NCBI GenBank assembly: GCA_934045905.1 | Contig: OW203769.1 | Location: 29,335,910-29,399,909, forward strand | Length of the DNA: 64,000 nt | From: Leuctra nigra | Lineage: Eukaryota; Arthropoda; Insecta; Plecoptera; Leuctridae | Direction of reading: 5' to 3' | Part shown: in pieces, positions 45,272-56,190 of the stretch | Layout: every line of letters starts with the position of its first letter | How positions within the stretch are numbered: position 1 is the first letter of the stretch | Notes under the pieces: generated by a model | The model's input: the letters and a program-made list of their open reading frames with translations, nothing else | Database searches by the model: none | Told to the model about the DNA's origin: nothing | Made by a program: the position numbers and the translations under genes

Positions 45272-47214
45272 GCACATCGGACTGACTATACTATGTATGT
45301 AGTGTCGGGAAGGGCTGCTATGTGGTACGGGCTGAAGCTACATCGGACTGACTATACTATGTATGTAGTGTCGGGAAGGGCTGCTATGTGGCACGGGCTG
45401 AAGCTACATCGGACTGACTATACTATGTATGTAGTGTCGGGAAGGGCTGCTATGTGGCACGGGCTGAAGCTACATCGGACTGACTATACTATGTATGTAG
45501 TGTCGGGAAGGGCTGCTATGTGGTACGGGCTGAAGCTACATCGGACTGACTATATGTAGTATGTAGTGTCGGGAAGGGCTGCTATGTGGTACGGGCTGAA
45601 GCTACATCGGACTGACTATACTATGTATGTAGTGTCGGGAAGGGCTGCTATGTGGCACGGGCTGAAGCTACATCGGACTGACTATACTATGTATGTAGTG
45701 TCGGGAAGGGCTGCTATGTGGTACGGGCTGAAGCTACATCGGACTGACTATATGTAGTATGTAGTGTCGGGAAGGGCTGCTATGTGGCACGGGCTGAAGC
45801 TACATCGGACTGACTATACTATGTATGTAGTGTCGGGAAGGGCTGCTATGTGGCACGGGCTGAAGCTACATCGGACTGACTATACTATGTATGTAGTGTC
45901 GGGAAGGGCTGCTATGTGGTACGGGCTGAAGCTACATCGGACTGACTATATGTAGTATGTAGTGTCGGGAAGGGCTGCTATGTGGCACGGGCTGAAGCTA
46001 CATCGGACTGACTATACTATGTATGTAGTGTCGGGAAGGGCTGCTATGTGGCACGGGCTGAAGCTACATCGGACTGACTATACTATGTATGTAGTGTCGG
46101 GAAGGGCTGCTATGTGGTACGGGCTGAAGCTACATCGGACTGACTATGCTATGTAGTGTCGGGAGGGGCTGTTATAGGTACGGGCTGAAGCTACATCGGA
46201 CTAACTATACTATGTAGTGTCGGGAGGGAGGGGCTGATGGCACGGGCTGAAGCTACATCAGACTGACTATACTATGTACGTAGTGTCGGGAGGGGCTGCC
46301 GGCTGTTATAGGTACGGGCTGAAGCTACATCGGACTGACTATGCTATGTATGTAGTGTCGGGAGGGGCTGTTATTGGCACGGGCTGAAGCTACATCGGAC
46401 TGACTATACTATGTACGTAGTGTCGGGAAGGGCTGCTATGTGGTACGGGCTGAAGCTACATTGGACTGACTATGCTATGTAGTGTCGGGAGGGGCTGTTA
46501 TAGGTACGGGCTGAAGCTACATCGGACTAACTATACTATGAAGTGTCGGGAGGGAGGGGCTGATGGCACGGGCTGAAGCTACATCGGACTGACTATACTA
46601 TGTACGTAGTGTCGGGAGGGGCTGCCGGCTGTTATAGGTACGGGCTGAAGCTACATCGGACTGACTATGCTATGTATGTAGTGTCGGGAGGGGCTGTTAT
46701 TGGCACGGGCTGAAGCTACATCGGACTGACTATACTATGTACGTAGTGTCGGGAGGGGCTGTTATTGGTACGGGCTGAAGCTACATCGGACTGACTATAC
46801 CATGTAGTGTCGGGAGGGGCTGCTATGTGGTACGGGCTGAAGCTACATCGGACTGACTATACTATGTACGTAGTGTCGGGAGGGGCTGTTATTGGTACGG
46901 GCTGAAGCTACATCGGACTGACTATACCATGTAGTGTCGGGAGGGGCTGCTATGTGGTACGGGCTGAAGCTACATCGGACTGACTATACTATGTACGTAG
47001 TGTCGGGAGGGGCTGCCGGCTGTTATAGGTACGGGCTGAAGCTACATCGGATTGACTATACTATGTAGTGTCGGGAGGGGCTGTTATAGGTACGGGCTGA
47101 AGCTACATCGGACTGACTATACTATGTACGTAGTGTCGGGAGGGGCTGTTATTGGTACGGGCTGAAGCTACATCGGACTGACTCTACTATGTACGTAGTG
47201 TCGGGAGGGGCTGT
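45272..47214. repeat. 66-bp minisatellite with 198-bp and 325-bp higher-order repeats
   Basis: About 29 units (GTATGTAGTGTCGGGAAGGG, CTGCTATGTGGTACGGGCTG, AAGCTACATCGGACTGACTA, TACTAT). In 45.29-46.15 kb every third unit ends ATATGTAGTATGTAG instead of ATACTATGTATGTAG, giving a regular 198-bp trimer (45566, 45764, 45962). After 46.15 kb units vary in length (TGTTATAGG, TGTTATTGG, GGGAGGGAGGGGCTGATGG). A block starting GCTATGTAGTGTCGGGAGGG recurs at 46148 and 46473, 325 bp apart. The 22-residue periodic open frames are a consequence of 66 being divisible by 3. Confidence 0.95.
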
Positions 47215-48430
47215 AATGACGCCATCATCTGTCATGTCTGAGGTGTGTCTTCTTGTGGCATCTTTCACTTGTTGAATACATTCTCTCTTTGCACTGCACT
47301 GACTCATTCACGTAGGTTCTTTGCACTCTCATCTGGAATAGAACATTCTAGCTCATTGCAATCATTGCCTAACATCGCACTGAATCATTCGGGAATATAC
47401 TCGAAATAGTTCTTGAGATCCAGCTATTTATTCGAACAAATCATATCAAATGGCACAAGTAGACGCTTGTTGTCAAATTTATCACGTGCAAGTCCACAAA
47501 AGTTGACTTGCATTTGTTTGTGTTGAAATAATTAAGCCTTGGCCAAAGGAAAAACGGTTTTTGATGAAATGGTTTGGCTAAAACTTGACAATGAATCCTT
47601 GTTAGTTATCAATGAAATCAGAGCTCACCTACTAGAGTTAAATGAAGAGTTAGCACATACTTCATAGGATGATGCCAAAGATGTTATGAATGCATGAGTT
47701 TTTATAATATCTTTGATGATGCCATCAAATCTTTATCAGACCATAGAGATAATCAGACAATCCGTTTCTTTCGACTATCGTTTTTTACTTTGGCCAAGTG
47801 AGTAGGGATAGGAAAAAAATCGATTACGATATTTTAACATAAACTCTGAGAATTTATTCAAAAAATAACATTTCCATTCATGAATTATTGCCACAAGTAC
47901 AAAATATAACAAGAAGTGGAAATAATCAAGTGACTGATGAGAAATACGAGAACGACCAGGAATTTTCTTGTGGTGTAAAACACCTGTTATTTTACTCGAC
48001 GAATAAAATCCAGATTAATAATTTCCAATCACAAATCATCTCTAATTTTCCCGCCACTCGAAGCGTTTGATAAAACTGTTGTATGAAACCGAACAGGATT
48101 CGCTAATCTGATTCTTCTAATCGGCTTACCAGTGTTCGGAATTACGTGTTTTTATCAGACAAACCGATGGATTAATCGTTATTAAGTATTTATATTGTCA
48201 GCTCTAGGACCAGTTATGTGGAAATACATCTTGTTAGCCAGAAGAACACAACTTCGCATTGCAATGATGGCCAATTGTGACACAAATCAAAAGCGTCAAA
48301 CGTAAATATACTAATAAATGGAATAATCGCTGGTAATTTTTCGGATCAATGATTATGATGATGTTTGGGAGATAATGGAAAGTTAAGGTGCTGCAAGCGC
48401 GAGCGATTTTGCTGCGTTTTGTAGACACTT
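47215..48430. other. Mostly unassigned; holds a diverged M1 MITE
   Basis: Apart from the MITE copy at about 47575-47755, no gene or repeat was recognised. Small frames at 47888-48070 and 48234-48428 have no domains. Confidence 0.45.
47575..47755 (-). mobile_element. TA-type MITE family M1, diverged third copy
   Basis: Plus-strand words ACTTGACAATGAATCCTTGT, TATCAATGAAATCAGAGCTC, ACCTACTAGAGTTAAATGAA and GGATGATGCC match the reverse complement of 22220-22439 with many substitutions. The terminal repeats are not recognisable. It is older than the other two copies. Confidence 0.65.
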
Positions 48431-48730
48431 TTTGCGATACGATTGGAGACGAAATGGGTAGACCAAATTATTTGAAATTTTAATCGTGATTAGATAAAAG
48501 ACAAACTTAGGGTTATCTCTTGGTACATTTTTAATTTTTTGTTTCGTTACTTAGTAATAATTAGTGGATTTTTAGTGAAAAATTAGTTATTTTCTCGTCT
48601 CCCTGGGCGCCGTATTAAATTAAATTTCAAAAATGTGCCAAGTGATAACCCTAAGTTTGTCTTTCATCTAATCATGATTAAAATTTGAGATCAATTGGTT
48701 TACGGGTTTGGTCTCCAATCGTATCGCAAA
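48431..48730. mobile_element. Foldback MITE with diverged arms
   Basis: TTTGCGATACGATTGGAGAC (48431-48450) mirrors GTCTCCAATCGTATCGCAAA (48711-48730). Further in, AATCGTGATTAGATAAAAGA-CAAACTTAGGGTTATC mirrors GATAACCCTAAGTTTGTCTT-TCATCTAATCATGATT. The arms are over 100 bp around a loop of about 80 bp, and GCGATTTTG/CGTTTTGCGC words outside may extend them. No coding. Confidence 0.75.
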
Positions 48731-48911
48731 TTTCATCGTTTTGCGCGGTTTTGTTGAATAACCGGCGCCTAATAAGCAAAAATTCAATAAGCAAAAATTA
48801 AAAAGGACTACTAATATACAATCCGACTGATCATGTGAACATCCTGTAAAAGTTACACTCACTTATGAAACAATTTTTCTCTCTCAATTTTCTAAAACGG
48901 CCGAGCGCTAG

Positions 48912-49025
48912 TATCACCTTAAGGATGGAAGGTGGGAAGGAGGCGGTCGTGACCTATTAGTAGGGAACCTTCCCATCATTTGCCTCGCGACTGAGGGAAT
49001 CCACCTCAGTCAGTAAAGACAGCTG
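48912..49025 (-). mobile_element. SINE family S1 fragment
   Basis: Plus-strand TAAGGATGGAAGGTGGGAAG, GAGGCGGTCGTGACC, GGAACCTTCCCATCATTTGC, CTCGCGACTGAGGGAATCCA is the reverse complement of the S1 body. Neither the B box nor the GACGTTAA end is present. Confidence 0.7.
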
Positions 49026-49153
49026 AGGATATATCAGTATTAACTACAAGCCTTTGAGGTTGTTTAAATTATCTAGGAATCCTATTTGAGAAAATGTAAG
49101 AAATAAATATTAAAAGGAAATAAAATATTTTTTCATTTATTTCATGAAAGGTA

Positions 49154-49372
49154 GGTACACTCCCCCAAATAATAAACGGTACTCGAAAGAAAATGAATTG
49201 ACTGATTAAGGTTTGATGGCATCATCCCATGAAGTCAGTGCTAACGCATTATCTAACTCTTTTAGGTGAGCTCTGATTTCATTGATAATAACAAGGATTG
49301 ATTGTCAAGGAACCGGCCCAGCAGCCAATACGTTTTGTACCAAGTACCGTTTATTATTTGGGGGAGTGTACC
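49154..49372 (+). mobile_element. TA-type MITE (family M1), intact copy
   Basis: It is flanked by TA on both sides (49152-49153 and 49373-49374). It starts GGTACACTCCCCCAAATAAT-AAACGGTAC and ends with the exact reverse complement, a 28-bp perfect terminal repeat. TA duplication is typical of Tc1/mariner-type MITEs. It is nearly identical to 22220-22439. Open frames crossing it (such as 49298-49639) are artefacts. Confidence 0.9.
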
Positions 49373-50791
49373 TATATGAAAAATAAATCTTTTTTCCTTT
49401 TAATATTAAATTATAACATTTTCTCAATAAGATACCCAGAAAATGTGTATCAAAACTACTTCCCAAAGTTGCATAAAAGTGGAGTAAATAATGAGCTAGG
49501 ATATTGGTATCAGCTTTTTGCGAAATTTGACTCTGCCCTCAGTTTAAAGCGGTTACAAAGTAACTTTTGGATGTGTGAATTAATTCTATCGTCAGCCAAG
49601 TATGAGCGTGGATTCTACATCGTGTTGAAGGGCAACTGAATGTGATGAGTCGAGGTGGTGTGCAGGTAGCACATGTTATCAGCGATCTACCCCAGAGCTT
49701 GTGCAGATAACACATCTTCCCATGTCACAGCTTCCGGCGCATGCGCAGACCCGGCTTCTGGATGATACATTATCAGTCTATCGGAGATACGATCTAACAA
49801 CCTGGACAGAAGATCAAACATTAAGTCTCAACACATGCGGGAATGAGGGGCTGGGGATGTTGGTCGAGGTTGGGAATATGGGTGGTGACCCTCCCCCTTC
49901 CTACACCAGCACCCAATCATCCACGAAACTTAACTGAATTTTTATTTTGACCAATGTATGTGGGTAATACGATTTTAAATTTTACCTACAAATAAACTAC
50001 TACAGGATGAAATAATATCCCAATCAAGATGATTTTAATAATCATAACGTCTATCATATAAATTGCTCACTTTCTGTCAAGTTATTAAACCTTGCTAACC
50101 CAAATATTATCAAAGCGTTCTAAATTAGCTTGTATTATATAATATACCAAAAAGGCCCTGCGAGGCATTTTGGGCACACAGGCCCATATAAAATCAAATG
50201 TCTGTGTAGCTAACATTAGTTTCACCAAATTTTATTTCGTTGTTTGCATATTATTCTAGATTTGCCCACTACAAAGATAATTTGGAATTATCTCAGCCGA
50301 TCGAGCATCATAAAAGATAATGCTCCAGAACTTACAAATAACTTACAAAAATAAACTTACGAATACCCTACAAATAATGATAAGTCATGTGAAACAACAT
50401 TGATGCTTCAAATCTTATATGTGACATATCATTAATTGAATGAAAAATCCATCCATTACAAATTAGTATTTACTTATTATACGTTTTTGCCATAACATTT
50501 TGTGAATTGTCAGTCTTTATAATATACGATCCTACATCTCGTTGTGTAACTGGGGTATGAATGTGTGAATGGAATGGGTTGTGTTGTTGTGTAAATGATT
50601 TGATAAGACAACCAACCACTCGGCCGGCTGCAGCGGTTTTGAGCAAGTTTTGTATGGATTTGAAGAATTGGTCGATGACCCTGGCTGACCATTCAGCTGA
50701 CCATCGAGTTAAATACAGGTTTCATCGGCTGGAGCCCTTCAGGGTATTTAACCCACTCACATCTTCCCGTAGTCTGTAGAGCTTCGTCCTG
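49373..50791. other. No gene recognised
   Basis: Small frames of 60-78 codons (49701-49937, 50510-50779) have no recognisable domain. Otherwise AT-rich. Confidence 0.4.
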
Positions 50792-52160
50792 CATAGTTCA
50801 TTCCAGAGACCAGCACTTGAGACATAGTTCATTCCAGAGACCAGCACTTGAGACATAGTTCATTCCAGAGACCAGCACTTGAGACATAGTTCATTCCAGA
50901 GACCAGCACTAGAGACATAGTTTATTCCTTGAGACATAGTTCATTCCAGAGACCAGCACTTGAGACATAGTTCATTCCAGACCCCAGCACTTGAGACATG
51001 GGTAATTCCAGAGACCAGCACTTGAGACATAGTTCATTCCAGAGACCAGCACTTGAGACATGGGTCATTCCAGAGACCAGCACTTGAGACATAGTTCATT
51101 CCAGAGACCAACACCTCGGTTATAGTTAATTCCAGAGACCAGCACTTGAGACATAGTTCATTCCAGAGACCAGCACTTGAGACATAGTTCAATCCAGAGA
51201 CCAGCACTTGAGACATAGTTCATTCCAGAGACCAGCACTTGAGACATAGTTAATTCCAGAGACCAACACTTGAGACATAGTTCATTCCAGAGACCAACAC
51301 TTGAGACATAGTTCATTCCAGAGACCAACACTTGAGACATAGTTCATTCCAGAGACCAGCACTTGAGACATAGTTAATTCCAGAGACCAGCACTTGAGAC
51401 ATAGTTAATTCCAGAGACCAACACTTGAGACATAGTTCATTCCAGAGACCAGCACTTGAGACATAGTTCATTCCAGAGACCAGCACTTGAGACATAGTTC
51501 ATTCCAGAGACCAGCACTTGAGACATGGGTCATTCCAGAGACCAGCACTTGAGACATAGTTCATTCCAGAGACCAGCACTTGATACATGGGTCATTCCAG
51601 AGACCAGCACTTGAGACATAGTTCATTCCAGAGACCAGCACTTGAGACATAGTTCATTCCAGAGACCAGCACTTGAGACATGGGTCATTCCAGAGACCAG
51701 CACTTGAGACATAGTTCATTCCAGAGACCAGCACTTGAGACATAGTTCATTCCAGAGACCAGCACTTGATACATGGGTCATTCCAGAGACCAGCACTTGA
51801 GACATGGGTCATTCCAGAGACCAGCACTTGAGACATAGTTCATTCCAGTGACCAGCACTTGAGACATAGTTCATTCCAGAGATCAACACTTAAGACATAG
51901 TTCATTCCAGAGACCAGCACTTGAGACATAGTTCATTCCAGTGACCAGCACTTGAGACATAGTTCATTCCAGAGATCAGCACTTGAGACATAGTTCATTC
52001 CAGAGACCAACACTTGAGACATAGTTCATTCCAGAGACCAACACTTGAGACATAGCTCATTCCAGAGACCAGCACTTGATACATAGTTCATTCCAGAGAC
52101 CAGCACTTGATACATAGTTCATTCCAGAGACCAGCACCTCGATTATAGTTCATTCCAGAA
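50792..52160. repeat. 31-bp minisatellite, about 44 units
   Basis: Head-to-tail AGTTCATTCCAGAGACCAGC, ACTTGAGACAT. Recurrent variants are GGGTCATT for AGTTCATT, AGTTAATT, CCAACAC, TTGATACAT and GTGACCAG. Edge units carry ACCTCG(A/G)TTATAG (about 51112 and 52136). The 60-codon minus frames are repeat shadows. Confidence 0.95.
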
Positions 52161-52447
52161 AATAACACTACTCTTGCAGAGCTTTTTACCCACACTCGCT
52201 GGCCACCATTGAGCTCCAATTCATGCAAAAACAACATGACCCAAAACAACCATTTGACAGGACTTAAAACTAAACTATATCTGAATCAGGTTTGATCGGG
52301 TTAGTTTTTTAGTTACTTATCCTGAAATATCTCCAATTCTCCTTCAGAAAGTTAATTTAGCACATTTGAAGAGCAAGGGGCCAATACTTTAGTACGAAAA
52401 TAATTGTTAGGCATACTTAGTTTTAAACCAGACATACTACTAAAATG
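52161..52447. other. Spacer between 31-bp array and composite element B
   Basis: Nothing recognised. It shows no similarity to the sequence left of element A, which helps fix the element boundary at 52448. Confidence 0.5.
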
Positions 52448-53529
52448 TATCCCAGAAAAAAACACTCCGTGTAAAAAAGGCAGCCAAGTCTCTTTACTTT
52501 AAAAAAATTCAACACCGAAAAGGAGTGATATCAAAAAAGAAGCCAAGTCAATGACATTTCCAAATATTTAATCGTATCTTTGAAATAAAAGTATAAACAC
52601 CGAGAAATACTTTACAAAAGGACTTGGCGCATCGTTTTTTTAAAGACATCATTCTATCCTATAAGTGGAAAGAAATTTACAATTAGGTACATTTTCCTCT
52701 TTTTTTTAGAGCCAGTATCTATGAATCAAGCTACTTTTAGTAATGGCTATTTTATAGTTTTGTCAATGGCGATAGAAGAAAGATTTCATGTTGTAATAGA
52801 TAAGTAATGTAAGGGTGGAAGAATTAAATAACAATTGGAAGTGGGCTCATTTATATTTTTATAGCACTGTTAATATGGTGATATTAGAAGGGTATGTTTT
52901 CATATTTGATCTTGATTGAGGGAAATCATGAAACGTTGTAAAATAATTACTAACTATCTATGGAACACTATTATATATTTTTGAAGTGTCAAGTGTATAA
53001 AGTAAAAAAATTTAAAGAAATTCCATGTGCCGTCTCTGTGTACTTTGTGAAATATATTGTTATAAAATGCGGATTAATAGAAATGTATTTCATGTTGAGA
53101 AGGTTTAACGCATGAGACTTAATTATGTTGACCACGGAACAATATTACGAAGATAACTATTGTGTATTTATAGAAAACATAGGCAACAAGTTTCATAGCG
53201 TATATATTCAAATAGAAAATATTTTACAGTAGGTATGTATAATATGTAATTGAAAGATGTGTCCCTATTATTCTAAAAATTCTAAATGACGGTTGTATAT
53301 AAATGGCATATGCTTATGAATAGAAAAATGTCTTTAAAAAAACGATGCGCCAAGTCCTTTTGTAAAGTATTTCTCGGTGTTTATACTTTTATTTCAAAGA
53401 TACGATTAAATATTTGGAAATGTCATTGACTTGGCTTCTTTTTTGATATCACTCCTTTTCGGTGTTGAATTTTTTTAAAGTAAAGAGACTTGGCTGCCTT
53501 TTTTACACGGAGTGTTTTTTTCTGGGATA
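52448..53529. repeat. Perfect 202-bp-arm inverted repeat at the 5' end of element B
   Basis: Arms 52448-52649 and 53328-53529 read as exact reverse complements throughout. They carry AACACTCCGTGTAAAAAAGG, AGCCAAGTC twice and ACTTGGCGCATCG. The 678-bp loop is AT-rich and non-coding. The arm middle differs from that of element A. Confidence 0.95.
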
Positions 53530-53699
53530 TCACTTCTTTTGTTAGTTTATTCATACAGCTTGTAGCACATGTCCTACCAAGGACTAATTTCTTTAAAAAA
53601 ATACGCCTCAACCGATTTGGTTAGCAAGAAAAGTTGCATTTGGTACAAGCTTAAAATGATTATCCAAGAAGAATAGTCTAAGTTTCGTTACAATCTGTC

Positions 53700-55040
53700 C
53701 AGACGTTTTCGATATCTGACTTCACTTCCAGTTTAAAAAATGGCGCTCAATAATACTGCCGCCTTGAATTCATAAAAGTGCAACATAATTGCATAATTAA
53801 GCTGCAATCTCTGCAGTTGTTTTCGATATATGACGTCACTTCCGGTTTTGAAATAGCGGCCGAAAATAATGTCATCTTGAATCCATAAATATAAGGGCTA
53901 TATAATTACATAATTTAGTTGCAATCGGTACATCTGTTTTCTATAAATGACGTCACTTCCTGTTTTAAATATAGCGGCCAGAAATAATGTTGTCTTGAAT
54001 TCATAATTATAAGTCCAACATAATTAGATAATTTAGTTGCAATCGGTACAGCCGTTTTCGACATATGACGTCACTTCCGGTTTTATCAATGGCGGTCGAA
54101 AATAATGTCGTCTTTAATTCAAAAATATAAGTCCTACATAATTACATAATTTAGTTGCAATCGGTACATCCGTTTTTATATATGACGTCACTTCCGGTTT
54201 AAACAATGGCGGCCAAAAATAATGTCGTCTTGAATTCATAATTATTAGTCATACACAATTCCAAAATTTGGTTACAATCGATACAGCCGTTTTCGATATA
54301 TGACGTCACTTCCGGTTTTTGCAAATGGCGGCCGAGTACACCGCAATCTTGAATTTATAATTATTCACAATGTATGTTTACTAAATATCTATTTAAAAGT
54401 ATAGATTGGTGAATTTAGTGTCATTTAGCATATTAATGGCGTCATTTAGCATATTTATGACGTCATTTCCGGTATAGGTAATAAGAAAACAATCTAGTTC
54501 TATCTAGTTGATACTTCATGAATGACCTTCTGAATTCTTTAGCGCTAATTTCCGTCAAATCGGTCATGCCGTTTTCAATATATGACGTCACTTCCGGTTT
54601 CATTTAGTGGTTCCTGCCGCCATTTCCGGTACCGTTTATTTGTATATTCATTTATCTTAATTGATTTTTCAAAAAGATTGCAGAATGCATAGACAGGAGC
54701 TAGTTCAGTGGCAATCGGTACAGGTGTTTTCGATATATGACGTCACTTCCGGTTTCAGGAATGGCGACCGAGAACACTGTATTGAAATTATAATTATTTT
54801 GTATTGTCTATGTTACAATGTAAGCTAATTATATGTGTATTTAAAGTATAATTTGATGAAATAAGCTAAATATTGTGAATTTATGACGTCACTTCCGGTT
54901 TAGAAAATAAGAAAATAATGTTTTTTAGTACCATACTTCATATAGATGACCATCTAAATCGAATGGCGCTAATTTCGTTCTAATCGGTCCAGCCGTTTTT
55001 TATATATGACGTCACTTCCGGTTTAAAAATGGCGGCACAA
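53700..55040 (+). repeat. Array of CRE/ETS/YY1-like blocks
   Basis: TGACGTCACTTCCGG starts at 53831, 54066, 54183, 54301, 54583, 54738, 54884 and 55007. Variants occur at 53948 (TTCCTG) and 54458 (TCATTTCCGG), and a degenerate one at about 53718. The first five intact blocks are spaced 117-118 bp; later spacings are 123-157 bp. After 4-8 bp most blocks have AATGGCGGC or ATAGCGGCC. Before it most have GTTTTCGATATA and CAATCGGTACA(G/T)C. TGACGTCA is the CREB/ATF palindrome, CCGGAAGT (reverse) is the ETS core, and AANATGGCGGC is the YY1-type motif. Whether any factor binds is not known. Confidence 0.85.
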
Positions 55041-55160
55041 AAAATTTATAAGAGGCAAGGTATCATCAGACGCCAAAAGTGCATATGTGGTAAAAATTTC
55101 AGGTTGATCGGTTCAGCCGTTTAGGCTGTGGCGGTGATAGCAACTTTTTCGGGAATCATA

Positions 55161-55231
55161 TGAAGAAGAAGAAGAAGAAGAAGAAGAAGAAGAAGAAGAA
55201 GAAGAAGAAGAAGAAGAAGAAGAAGAAGAAG
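55161..55231. repeat. (GAA)n microsatellite inside element B
   Basis: About 23 uninterrupted GAA triplets. The equivalent position of element A (6364-6383) has ATC triplets. Confidence 0.98.
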
Positions 55232-55502
55232 CAGATGAAAGCGGTGTAATTTCACGATTTTCACTGCCCTCTAGGTCGTAAACGGCATGACTGGTTGTTG
55301 TCGCGTGATGTATATGTTGTTAGGTGGGCCATAGCTCAAAATTAAGACATTTCACAACAATGAGAGATTTTCCATTGTTGAGATCCAGTAGGCCGAAAAT
55401 GCTATGTTGTTGCTTACAGTAAAAGTAGTTGGTCTGCTCCTCAGTTTATATAGGCATTTACGGTATGTTGAGTGACTGTGAGTGTACGGTAAGACTTGGC
55501 TG

Positions 55503-55525
55503 AGTGGAGCGACCGCTCCACTAGA
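55503..55525 (+). other. Terminal palindrome of element B
   Basis: AGTGGAGCG-AC-CGCTCCACT, a perfect 9-bp stem with 2-nt loop, overlapping a CTAG. The same is present at 6666 and, inverted, at 9967. Confidence 0.85.
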
Positions 55526-56117
55526 TAGGTACTCAAAAAATGCGACGCGTTTTTTATATTTGTATCTTCACTATTTCAGATCAAAGTTCATACAGAAACA
55601 TAAAAATCATGTAAAATAATGGATGAAAATCATAGTCCTTGATAAGTGTCACATCAATCCACGTATTGCAAGAAACATTTACATAGCATAGCATGTCCAT
55701 GCAGAATGTTGGGCTGCAGCTCATCTGGGTGTACTTGTTTGACGAATTGGTTGGAGTCTGCGCTGTAAGAGCCCACACAAGGCCGAGGCGAACATGTTAA
55801 ATCATGTGTGTGATATTTACTGCGCGCGCATCGGGTCCGGTAGCTTGTGAGCTGTCATATCTCCTTGCAAGATCATAAAGCAGTCATCAGTTGCAGTTCA
55901 CTAGTGCAGGAGGCTGCGGTGCGGACCACTGCAATGGAGCCCTGGGGGGGGGGGGGGGGGGGGGGGGGGACAAGTACTAGTTGTACATTTATATTTTCAC
56001 AACCACATGTATCAGAATTTTCTTTATATAAGGCTGTTTTATCATTTTAAACGTGTACATTGATACACGTGGAAGTTTTGATAAATTTTTTTAGTGCTTT
56101 TATTGGAAATTTGTCTC
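55526..56117. other. No gene; 26-nt poly-G tract
   Basis: The longest G run of the window lies at about 55944-55969. Nothing else was recognised before the tRNA-like gene. Confidence 0.5.
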
Positions 56118-56190
56118 GATCGGGTAGCTCAGTTGGTAGAGCTCTCGCCCGGCAAGTGAGAGGTCCCGGGTTCGAGCCCCGGTTCGGTCG
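56118..56190 (+). tRNA. tRNA-like gene, anticodon GGC (Ala) or SINE head/pseudogene
   Basis: A 73-nt cloverleaf folds by eye. The acceptor GATCGGG pairs with TTCGGTC (with G-T wobbles), followed by U8 A9. The D arm is GCTC-AGTTGGTA-GAGC. The anticodon arm is CTCGC-CCGGCAA-GTGAG with anticodon GGC, and the variable loop is AGGTC. The T arm is CCGGG-TTCGAGC-CCCGG, with discriminator G. A box (TAGCTCAGTTGG) and B box (GGTTCGAGCCC) are intact. Against a working tRNA: position 33 is C instead of the near-universal U, and GGC is not the usual eukaryotic alanine anticodon (AGC). A related relic lies at 61825-61890 on the minus strand, which favours a SINE-head family. No intron; no T-rich terminator run immediately downstream except TTTTT at about 56195. 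Confidence 0.6.

Larger units (their letters stand above)
52448..55524 (+). mobile_element. Composite foldback element, long copy (B)
   Basis: The layout matches copy A: TATCCC start, long palindrome (52448-53529), a tail beginning TATCACTTCTTTTGTTAGTT, a promoter-motif array, CGCCAAAAGTGCATATGTGG and TTTAGGCTGTGGCGGTGAT. A GAA microsatellite then replaces the ATC one of copy A, followed by GATCCAGTAGGCCGAAAATG and the terminal palindrome. It is 3.08 kb against 1.33 kb in A; the extra length is a 678-bp palindrome loop and about seven more motif blocks. No open frame of note, so non-autonomous. The superfamily is not established. Confidence 0.78.

Noticed and set aside
45293..46156. Frames with 22-residue repeats (VVSGRAAMW-type)
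   Set aside because: The 66-bp unit is divisible by 3; stops recur exactly at the 198-bp trimer junctions, and there is no other coding evidence.
49298..49639. 113-codon plus frame
   Set aside because: Its first third is MITE M1 sequence including the terminal repeat, and the rest shows no domain.
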